33,313 nucleotides of DNA, from contig RPQN01000026.1 in assembly GCA_003819715.1 (NCBI GenBank), positions 1 to 33,313 of the forward strand. The letters are read 5' to 3'. The stretch is from Ignavibacteriota bacterium (GTDB taxonomy: Bacteria > Bacteroidota > Ignavibacteria > UBA10030). This document shows, in pieces, positions 21,381 through 28,633 of this stretch (position 1 is its first letter; each line of letters begins with the position of its first letter). A model generated the notes under the pieces. The model ran no database searches. It had not been told where the DNA came from and worked only from the letters and a program-made list of their open reading frames with translations. A program made the translations under genes and the position numbers.

Positions 21381-21484
21381 TTGTCAGTTGGTTTTATTTG
21401 ATCAGGATTTTGGTTCTCAAATAGAAAACAATTTCGTTGGTGTGTTACAAGGCGGATCGATTTATAAGAATAGTTGACGAATTA

Positions 21485-21509
21485 TTAGATAGGTATTCCT
21501 AATATCTAA
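21485..21509. promoter_or_regulatory. Short palindrome upstream of the DUF4450 gene
   Basis: TTAGATA (21485-21491) and TATCTAA (21503-21509) form a 7-bp inverted repeat with an 11-base spacer, about 35 bases before the start codon. It could be an operator or only chance in AT-rich sequence. Confidence 0.2.
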
Positions 21510-21543
21510 GATATCATCGGTCTAAGCAATAAAAGGTGCTATA

Positions 21544-24500
21544 ATGAAATCACTGTTCTTGATTTTTGCTGTATTATTGACCTCTCATCTTTTACAAGCC
21601 CGGAACCCAGGTTCAAAATATAGTTCGCGTCCATTGCGCTATCACCCAGATAGTTCTGATTTTGTAATTACCAACGGAACACATCGGTTTAATCGGGCAT
21701 TGTATGGTTCGAATACGGCTTTTCGTGTGGAAGCCGGGGACTTACCTGAATTTGCAATGTATCTTCCGGGAATGGGCGGAAATCTGCGATTCGGATTGAT
21801 GAATACCAATGGTTCCCGATGGCTGATTGATGCTGGAAATATTATAGCACGATATCGTCCGGGATCTATGATTTACACTATCGCCGACCCGATGTTAGGA
21901 GATGGAAATCTGCAAGTTACTGTGTTGGCATTGGCTGATGCCGAAGGAATGATCTTAAAATTTTCATCTAACAAGATTCCTGATTCGACCTCTGTATTTT
22001 TTGCTTTCGGCGGTGTCACCGGGAAGACATTTTCACGCGACGGTGATTTGGGCATCGATCCTGAATCATCTTTTTATCTGAAACCTGAATATTGTGCTGA
22101 TAACGAATTTACTATCTCTGGAAATTCATTCACTGTTTCTTATGGCTCCGGCCGCGATATGACGGAGGCTGAGCGTTATGAAAATAACTACAAGCCAACC
22201 AAAGAAGAACTTGAAGCGACCCGTTTGAAAAGCAAAAAGAAGCTAATTGGTGTTTTCCCATCTGGGAGCTTGGTCAAAATATCGGATGCTGGGAGTCAAG
22301 TATCTCCGAACGATTTCTATGCATCTGAATCAACCACATGTCCTGCGCTAACAGGAAAATTTGTTTTGAAATCAGGAGTCGATCAATATTTAATAATCGC
22401 GAAACCAGATTCTTTTCAACTGCCTGAATACCATCTATTGAATGATTACTTTGATAAAGCTGAACTGCGACGGAAAGTAATTGCAGACCGCGTTCAAATC
22501 CACACACCTGATCCTTACATCAATACCGTCGGTAGTGCGCTGAGTGTTGCTTCTGATGCGATCTGGGAAGAACCATCTTATTTGCATGGTTCTATTGCTT
22601 GGCGCATAAGACTTAATGGCTGGCGGGGTGCCAGCACTGCCGATGCATTGGGCTGGCACGACAGGGCAGAAATGCATTTCAGTGAGTATGCCCAAGCACA
22701 ATATCTTGAACCTTCATCGGGACTCAGTGTCCCCGATCCGGGAACCAATTTAACCCGTCAACAGCCAAAAGAGGGAAATGCAATTTATACCGAAGGGTAT
22801 ATCAGTCGTACTCCCGGAAAAATATCGAAGCCCCACCATTATGATATGAATTTAATTTTTATCGATCAGCTGTTACGTCACTTTAACCACACAAGCGATA
22901 CATTCTATGTAAGGCAATTGTGGCCAACCATCAAACGTCACTTAGCATGGGAAAAACGTTGTTTCGATGGAAATAACGATGGGCTTTACGATGCCTATTG
23001 CTGTATTTGGGCGAGTGATGCATTGCAATACAGCGGGGGTGGCGTAACCCATTCATCTGCTTACAACTATTTTGCGAACAAAACCACTGCTCGTTTAGCA
23101 AAAATAATTGGTGAAGACCCATTGCCGTATCAGTCGGAAGCCGATAGGATACTAAATGCCATGAACCGGCAACTCTGGATGCCCGATAAAGGATGGTTTG
23201 CCGAGAGTAAGGATTTGCTGGGGCTTCAGAAAATCCACCCGGCAGCAGCTCTCTGGTCAATTTATCAAGTCATAGATTCAGATGTTTCTGATCTTTTTCA
23301 GGCTTGGCAATGCTTGCGTTACATCGACACTGAAATTCCGCATATCCCAATCAATATCACGGGCATTTCGGGAGATTATTACACAATGTCGACCACCAAA
23401 TGGATGCCGTATTCCTGGTCGATTAATAATGTAGCTTCAGGTGAAATATTTCACACGGCTTTGGTTTACTGGCAAACAGGCCGCAATGACGAGGCATTCC
23501 GCATCGCTAAAAGTTCATTGCTCGATTACATGTATTTGGGAAGCAGTCCGGGCAATTTTGGTCAACTGTCATTCTATGATGCCTACCGGGGTGAACTGTA
23601 CCGCGATTTTGCAGACGGCATCGGGATTGCATCACGTGCTCTGATCGAAGGTTTATTCGGCATTCGTCCGGATGCTTGCAACGGAAAATTGTTGATAAAT
23701 CCTGGATTTCCATCTGATTGGAAATTTGCAAGCATAAAAATTCCTGATATTTCAATAGATTTCAAGAGCGAAGACAATATCGATTCTTACTCTGTTGAAA
23801 CAAGATTATTCAAAGATTTGAAACTGGTTTTGAATGTGAAAGCACGTCTCGATCATGTAAAAACGGTTGCTGTGAACGGTCAATCTGTGGAATGGAAAAT
23901 AGTATCCGGAACCATTGGTCAACCCGAGATAGAATTGACTTGCGTGCCGTCTGAAAAGCAGGAAATTAAAATTGAGTGGATGGGTAAAAGACCGGAAACG
24001 AAAATACTTCCAGTTTGTTATGCTAAAAATGAAAAGTTTGAGATAACAACTCATTATGCAATTATCAGCGGGTTATATGATCCTCAGCAAATATTTCAGA
24101 ACCCGAAAACCAATCCACATTCGCTGCAGGCAACTGTTACAGGCGAAACAGGAAACAGAACTGCCTTTATCAAAATCCATCAGGGTGAAATGACATGGTG
24201 GATGCCCCTGGAGTTTGAGGTTAGGGAAGCAATTGAAATCATTTCAGAGAAGAATCAACCATCAGGAATGCTAAGTGTTAAAGTTCGAAATAACGCTTCA
24301 AGTACTTTTAAAGGGACTGTGAAAGTGAATGGATTTGTACGAACACTGAAGATTGGAAAATATTCTGAATCCTCAGAGATAACAGTTCCAGAAAAATATT
24401 TAACGGTTGGGAGCAATCAGGTTGAAGTCATTTCTAAAAAATCAGGCTCTTCCAAAATCATTACAAATTGGAACATAACAAAAAAGGCTGTTGCCAAATA

Positions 24501-25212
24501 CGAAACGATTGATTTGAGCAAACAGTTTAACGATCAGGTTCCCAGTATTTTCAAAAATAAATATCTTTCGCCCCGCTCGCCTTATCCAACATTAGCCCTT
24601 CCAACGCAGGGAATTGGTGATTGGTGCTCATTTAGCAGAACCGCAGAAATTGACGATTCCGGATTACGATCCCAGGCGGGTGTCTCTAACCAAATCACAC
24701 TTCCGCAGGGAATACCTTTTGCGACACCAGGAGCGCCGAATGTATCCAATATTCTGTTCACATCGCAATGGGACAATTATCCCCATGAAGCGAGCGTACC
24801 GCTTTCGGGCAAGGCATCGCACGTTTATCTGCTAATGGCCGGTTCGACCAATCACATGCAAAGCCGGTTCCAGAATGGAGAAGTTGTCATCGAGTATTCC
24901 GATGGAACATCGGATAAGCTGGTCCTGTGTAATCCTGAAACATGGTGGCCCATTGAACAGGATTATTACGACAATGGTTTCGCTTTTAATACGGGTGTAG
25001 ATCAGCCAATTCGTGTACACTTAAAAACCGGTGAGGTAAGAACAACACCATATCAGGTATTGAATAAAAATAAAAGCAACAAGATAGATGGCGGGGCAGC
25101 TACCGTTCTCGATTATCCTTTACATCCAAAGAAAGAATTGCGGAGGTTACATCTGAAAACAATTGCCAACGATGTTGTTATAGGATTAATGGCTCTTACT
25201 TTAGAACGATAA
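21544..25212 (+). CDS. DUF4450 protein, six-hairpin glycosidase-like, secreted
   Basis: The 1222-residue protein has a signal peptide (about 1-19, ending LLQA). The N-terminal domain begins RPLRYHPDSSDFVITNGTHRFNRALYG and continues with PEFAMYLPGMGGNLRFGL; I recognise this as DUF4450. A helical region from about 330 to 750 has the look of an (alpha/alpha)6 glycosidase barrel, with DAIWEEPSYLHGSIAWR, LNGWRG, NNDGLYDAY and GDYYTMSTTKWMPYSWSINN. The remaining part contains a beta-rich domain (about 800-1000) and a C-terminal sandwich rich in aromatic residues (about 1020-1222). Homologues sit in Bacteroidetes polysaccharide loci, but the reaction and sugar are not known to me. Acidic residues in the barrel could serve catalysis; I cannot name them. 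There is no sorting domain, so a periplasmic site is likely. The GH106 remnant follows 59 bases later, which suggests both once formed an operon. Confidence 0.8.
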   Translation: MKSLFLIFAVLLTSHLLQARNPGSKYSSRPLRYHPDSSDFVITNGTHRFNRALYGSNTAFRVEAGDLPEFAMYLPGMGGNLRFGLMNTNGSRWLIDAGNIIARYRPGSMIYTIADPMLGDGNLQVTVLALADAEGMILKFSSNKIPDSTSVFFAFGGVTGKTFSRDGDLGIDPESSFYLKPEYCADNEFTISGNSFTVSYGSGRDMTEAERYENNYKPTKEELEATRLKSKKKLIGVFPSGSLVKISDAGSQVSPNDFYASESTTCPALTGKFVLKSGVDQYLIIAKPDSFQLPEYHLLNDYFDKAELRRKVIADRVQIHTPDPYINTVGSALSVASDAIWEEPSYLHGSIAWRIRLNGWRGASTADALGWHDRAEMHFSEYAQAQYLEPSSGLSVPDPGTNLTRQQPKEGNAIYTEGYISRTPGKISKPHHYDMNLIFIDQLLRHFNHTSDTFYVRQLWPTIKRHLAWEKRCFDGNNDGLYDAYCCIWASDALQYSGGGVTHSSAYNYFANKTTARLAKIIGEDPLPYQSEADRILNAMNRQLWMPDKGWFAESKDLLGLQKIHPAAALWSIYQVIDSDVSDLFQAWQCLRYIDTEIPHIPINITGISGDYYTMSTTKWMPYSWSINNVASGEIFHTALVYWQTGRNDEAFRIAKSSLLDYMYLGSSPGNFGQLSFYDAYRGELYRDFADGIGIASRALIEGLFGIRPDACNGKLLINPGFPSDWKFASIKIPDISIDFKSEDNIDSYSVETRLFKDLKLVLNVKARLDHVKTVAVNGQSVEWKIVSGTIGQPEIELTCVPSEKQEIKIEWMGKRPETKILPVCYAKNEKFEITTHYAIISGLYDPQQIFQNPKTNPHSLQATVTGETGNRTAFIKIHQGEMTWWMPLEFEVREAIEIISEKNQPSGMLSVKVRNNASSTFKGTVKVNGFVRTLKIGKYSESSEITVPEKYLTVGSNQVEVISKKSGSSKIITNWNITKKAVAKYETIDLSKQFNDQVPSIFKNKYLSPRSPYPTLALPTQGIGDWCSFSRTAEIDDSGLRSQAGVSNQITLPQGIPFATPGAPNVSNILFTSQWDNYPHEASVPLSGKASHVYLLMAGSTNHMQSRFQNGEVVIEYSDGTSDKLVLCNPETWWPIEQDYYDNGFAFNTGVDQPIRVHLKTGEVRTTPYQVLNKNKSNKIDGGAATVLDYPLHPKKELRRLHLKTIANDVVIGLMALTLER

Positions 25213-25271
25213 AAAAATGAATTTGGACTATCATAAAAAGATCATAGAGCTCGTTTACCTACAATAAAGGT

Positions 25272-26095
25272 ATGGCTCAACATCCAATCCATTTAACTTT
25301 AATTTATCGTATTGTAATCATGTTGGTAGTTCTTTCAATTTCATGTCAAAGCCAGCAACCTGGGTGGCTTAAATTACCAACGAAACAAACCCCTGGAGCC
25401 GCTGGTGATGGATGTGTAACAGTGTTAATTCTTACGACCTGCACGCCGCCATGGAATCCTATTCCAAATCGGGATTGGGCGGGCTGGAAATCACACCGAT
25501 CTATGGAGTGCATGGGTATGAGGATACATTCATCAAATTCCTTTCTCCAGAGTGGATGAATAATCTCAATTACACCCTTCAGGAAGGAAAACGCCTCGAT
25601 TTGGGTGTCGACCTGGCAATGGCATCAGGCTGGCCGTTTGGGGGTCCCTGGGTTACACCCGATGATGCATGTAAGTATATAGTTGTGAAATCATATTTAT
25701 TGAAAGAAGGCGAACAACTTCAGGAAATAGTTGTAATGATACAGACACCACTGCTTCGTACAGTTCGGCTCAATAATCTCACCATGGAGCAGTTGAAATT
25801 TCCTATCAGTCTAAACGAAGACAGTTTACAGAACTGGGTAATTGATCAGGTTCGCTTTCCTAAAGCCATGCCCCTTCAGGTGCTGATAGCCTATTCAGAT
25901 AAAGGGGAAATTATCAATCTGACATCGAACGTTGACAGTGAGGGAAAGCTTCATTGGACTGCCCCGGCTGCTATATGGAAACTCTATGCCGTTTTCGAAG
26001 GCTGCAATGGCAAAATGGTTGAACGCGCCGGGCCGGGTGGCGAAGGTGATGTGATCGACCAGTTCTCGGCAAAATCAATGGATCGCTTACTACCT
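25272..26095 (+). pseudogene. GH106 alpha-L-rhamnosidase, broken and truncated
   Basis: The ATG at 25272 opens a signal peptide with a lipobox-like end (VVLSISC). The reading frame then changes: between about 25345 and 25393 the homology moves to another frame (ETNPWSRW from 25382), which shows a frameshift. In that frame a TGA at 25406-25408 stands where GH106 proteins have a Trp of the RWWW motif. Beyond it, GH106 sequence continues: GNSVN-like start, SGLGGLEITPIYGV, ASGWPFGGPWVTPDDA and GPGGEGDVIDQFS. At about 26079-26097 the family sequence ends abruptly and joins a DUF2938 remnant. About 250 residues of an expected 1000 or more remain, without the catalytic domain. Intact GH106 enzymes remove alpha-L-rhamnose, for example from rhamnogalacturonan oligosaccharides. 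Confidence 0.85.
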
Positions 26096-26369
26096 AATTG
26101 GCACATCGTTCGCAATCGCTTTCGTTGCATTCGTAGACAACAACTGGCTTCAGCATCCGACGCTGATTCCTGCAATCATCTTCGGTGTCGTTACAGTTTT
26201 GGCGCCGTTCTTGATCGTGCAATCATCACTTGGATTCGGAATTGCTGTATCAAAGTCACCAAATCCTTTGCAGGCAAGACTTCGTAGTTTGATGAATCAT
26301 ACTGCATTTAGCGTAGGTCTTTACTTTTTTGCGTTGTTAATCAACTGGTTGTTACCGGCATATACTTAA
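26079..26369 (+). pseudogene. C-terminal fragment of a DUF2938 family membrane protein
   Basis: In a frame different from the GH106 remnant, the sequence reads YYLIGTSFAIAFVAF, then PTLIPAIIFGVVTVLAPFLI, GFGIAVSKSPNPLQARLRSL and ends FALLINWLLPAYT with TAA at 26367-26369. This is the conserved C-terminal half of DUF2938, a family of small inner-membrane proteins of unknown function. There is no start codon or N-terminal half; the fragment begins within or just after the last GH106-like bases. It is not covered by a normal gene call because it has no start. Repeat copy C begins 43 bases after its stop. Confidence 0.78.
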
Positions 26370-26412
26370 CATTGTATTTCTGCAGCAATACTTATACATC
26401 ATCCCGATACAT

Positions 26413-26600
26413 CACAAAATACAAAATCCCCCAAACCATCTGGAGGATTTATTAAATCAATTCACCATTCTTCATTTTAAAATCTTCAATCTTAATTCTT
26501 CAATCTTTAGTAGCGGGGGGACGAACTCATCCGAACTCAGTCTGATTGTTGTGGCTCCGTTCAGCGATTTTATCTAAAATATTGGGATTGAATGCTATGA
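26413..26600. repeat. Dispersed intergenic repeat, copy C
   Basis: This copy has the same blocks as copy A in the same order: CACAAAATACAAAATCCCCC, GGAGGATTTATTAAA, TCTTCAATCT units, TAGCGGGGGG, CAGCGATTTTAT and GATTGAATGCTATGA. It lacks the additional 50 bases of copy A. Its TCTTCAATCT core is nearly the same as copy B2. It directly follows the DUF2938 remnant. Confidence 0.7.
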
Positions 26601-26758
26601 CTTTTCATTTCAATCTCTATTGGCTTGTTGCAATGTTTGTTGTATTGGCTATCTCAATGCCCGACAGAGTTATACTTCTTGTTGGTGCAAGAATTGCAAT
26701 CGAAGCGCGAATGGGAATACGAGCATGGATGAGGAAAAAAAATCTCAAATGTCTGTGA
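26597..26758 (+). CDS. Small hypothetical hydrophobic protein, uncertain
   Basis: An ATG at the very end of repeat copy C opens 53 codons: a hydrophobic stretch (LYWLVAMFVVLAISM, then ILLVGARIAI) followed by a basic tail (MRKKNLK). It could be a small membrane protein. No ribosome site stands out, and the frame also extends upstream into the repeat, so it may be chance. I do not recognise a family. A terminator-like hairpin follows 21 bases after the stop, which is mild support for a real transcript. Confidence 0.3.
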   Translation: MTFHFNLYWLVAMFVVLAISMPDRVILLVGARIAIEARMGIRAWMRKKNLKCL

Positions 26759-26779
26759 CAATAGCCTCTGACTACTCCG

Positions 26780-26840
26780 AATGATCCATATGGATGCTCG
26801 AGATTATTCATGCTCTGACAAATGATGGATCATTTTTTAT
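26780..26840 (+). terminator. Terminator-like hairpin before the second operon
   Basis: AATGATCCAT (26780-26789) pairs perfectly with ATGGATCATT (26825-26834) around a 35-base loop, and a T-rich tract (TTTTTTAT) overlaps and follows the right arm. The loop is longer than usual for an intrinsic terminator, so confidence is moderate. Confidence 0.5.
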
Positions 26841-26983
26841 AAATCTTTGATTTTGTACCAACTGATATTCACACCTGTGTGATTTATCCTACGCACGGCA
26901 TCTCAATAATTCGAAAAACCTCTAATAACTACAATAATCCACACTTTTACATTCTGTAAAAATATATATTTCATTAATTTTCT

Positions 26984-27013
26984 CTTGCCTTACGAATACT
27001 ATTTATTATATTT
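26984..27013 (+). promoter_or_regulatory. Putative Bacteroidetes-type promoter for the second operon
   Basis: TTG at 26984-26986 and TATATTTG at 27006-27013 are 19 bases apart. This agrees with the -33 (TTTG) and -7 (TAnnTTTG) elements of Bacteroidetes housekeeping promoters. Transcription would begin near 27020, leaving an untranslated leader of roughly 130-180 bases before the GH28 gene. Confidence 0.4.
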
Positions 27014-27151
27014 GATATAGAAGAATAACGAAGGAATGTGTCATGTATAACGTAAGTTAAATAAGGTGTTAATAAGATTAATTTTTGAAACTAAAAATAA
27101 ACGAAAGTTGAGCGATTGCTTGAAAATCCGATGTGTCGCCTAAGAGTTTAG

Positions 27152-28582
27152 ATGACTTTGGTAAAGCATAGGTCATTATCCCGAAGGAAATTTTACGTGA
27201 CCAATAATTATTTCGTGAAAACAGCAGTATATATTTTATGTGTAATAGGGGCATCATCCCGACTTTGCGCACAGGAGGGATGGAATCGCCTACCTCAAGT
27301 CCTCCAACGTATCACCTCTCCGGAATTTCCTCATCATGATTTCGATATCACAAGGTATGGAGCCATCGGTGATGGTCAAACCGATTGCAGTTTTGCTTTT
27401 AGAAAAGCGATAGAAACATGCAATGCTCAGGGTGGGGGTCGTGTCGTGGTGCCAAAGGGCACATTTATCACAGGCGCTCTTCATTTGAGAAGCAACGTGA
27501 ATCTCTACGTTTCGAAAGATGCTGTTATACAATTTATCGTCGATCCAAAAAAGTATTTGCCTGTAGTGTTCTGTCGATGGGAGGGCGTCGAATGTATGAA
27601 TTACTCTCCGTTGATCTATGCGTTTGAACAAGAGAACATCGCTATTACCGGTGAAGGTATTCTGGATGGACAGGCCGACGATGAACATTGGTGGAAGTGG
27701 AGGGGAAGGAAAGACGGAGGGAAGGATTGTCAAAACGAAGCACGCAACAAACTCTTCGAGATGGGAGAGAACAATGTACCGGTAACGGACCGAATCTTTG
27801 GCGAGGGTTCCTACCTTCGACCGAATTTCTTCGAGCCGTATCGCTGTAAGAATGTGCTGGTGCGGGGAGTGACATTCGTAAATTCACCCATGTGGTTCCT
27901 CCATCCCGTTTTATGCAAAAATGTATCCTTTCTGAATGTAACAATCGATGGTCTTGGTCCCAATAATGACGGCATCGACCCTGAATCCTGCACGGATGTG
28001 CTCGTGAAGAACTGCTTCCTGAATAATGGCGATGATTGCCTGGCAATCAAATCCGGAAGAAATAATGACGGTCGGCGTGTCAATATTCCCTGTGAAAATA
28101 TTGTCATACAAGGCTGCACAATGAAGAATGGCCACGGCGGTGTTTCCATTGGCAGCGAGATCAGCGGCAGTGTGCGCAACGTGTATATCGAAGATTGTAC
28201 GATGGATAGTCCAAATTTGGACCGGGCACTTCGCATCAAGACGAATGCAAAGCGCGGCGGTGTTGTAGAAAAAGTATATCTCAGAAACAGTAAGGTCGGA
28301 CAAGTCGCAGAAGCGGTGATCAAAGTTGATTTCTATTATGAAGAAGGTGAAACGGGTCATTTCAACCCTGTCGTTCGGGATATAGAAGTAAAGAATCTCG
28401 AATGCGACAAAAGCCGGTTCGCAGTATGGATTCGTGCGTTTGAAAAATCTCCGGCGACAAATATTACGATTGAAAATTGTTCGTTCCAGCATGTTGAAGA
28501 GAAAAACGTGTTAGACAATGTTCGGAACCTCAGTATGGTCGGTATAAAGATGTCGATGGCGGCGAAACCAGCAGGCAAATAA
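27152..28582 (+). CDS. GH28 polygalacturonase, complete canonical active site
   Basis: The frame starts with ATG at 27152. A GTG at 27197, eight bases after GAAGGA, is a credible alternative and would give a typical signal peptide (VTNNYFVKT to RLCAQ). Counted from 27152 the protein has 476 residues and a full beta-helix: DITRYGAIGDGQTD, then NNDGIDP (D273), NNGDDCLAIKSG (D294 and D295), GHGGVSIGSE (H328) and RIKT (361-364). These are the four conserved GH28 motifs, so it should hydrolyse alpha-1,4-galacturonan; the PxxFEPYRCKNV and RGGVVEKVYLRN segments resemble Bacteroidetes exo-polygalacturonases. No sorting domain is present, so a periplasmic site is likely. It is the first gene of the second operon, 51 bases before the receptor gene, and probably feeds galacturonate released from imported oligosaccharides. 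Confidence 0.93.
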   Translation: MTLVKHRSLSRRKFYVTNNYFVKTAVYILCVIGASSRLCAQEGWNRLPQVLQRITSPEFPHHDFDITRYGAIGDGQTDCSFAFRKAIETCNAQGGGRVVVPKGTFITGALHLRSNVNLYVSKDAVIQFIVDPKKYLPVVFCRWEGVECMNYSPLIYAFEQENIAITGEGILDGQADDEHWWKWRGRKDGGKDCQNEARNKLFEMGENNVPVTDRIFGEGSYLRPNFFEPYRCKNVLVRGVTFVNSPMWFLHPVLCKNVSFLNVTIDGLGPNNDGIDPESCTDVLVKNCFLNNGDDCLAIKSGRNNDGRRVNIPCENIVIQGCTMKNGHGGVSIGSEISGSVRNVYIEDCTMDSPNLDRALRIKTNAKRGGVVEKVYLRNSKVGQVAEAVIKVDFYYEEGETGHFNPVVRDIEVKNLECDKSRFAVWIRAFEKSPATNITIENCSFQHVEEKNVLDNVRNLSMVGIKMSMAAKPAGK

Positions 28583-28633
28583 GAGTATCGAGGTTTACAA
28601 ATCATCGTTGTCGTATAGGAACAAGGAGTTCAA

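Larger units (their letters stand above)
26601..27151. other. Intergenic tract before the second operon
   Basis: Apart from the uncertain small reading frame and the hairpin at 26780-26840, these 551 bases hold no gene. The part from about 26900 to 27060 is very AT-rich, as expected for a promoter region, and contains the best Bacteroidetes-like promoter match in the window (26984-27013). Confidence 0.5.

Noticed and set aside
25406-25408. TGA as selenocysteine or as a Trp codon in the GH106 gene
   Set aside because: Normal genes here use TGA as stop (for example at 935-937 and 14992-14994), no selenocysteine element is apparent, and a nearby frameshift plus the lost C-terminus show that the gene is broken.
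26500-26580. A tRNA 3' end read on the minus strand (CCCCCCGCTA next to a GTTCG)
   Set aside because: No anticodon arm, T-arm or matching acceptor 5' strand can be drawn, and the same tract occurs in repeat copies with different flanks.
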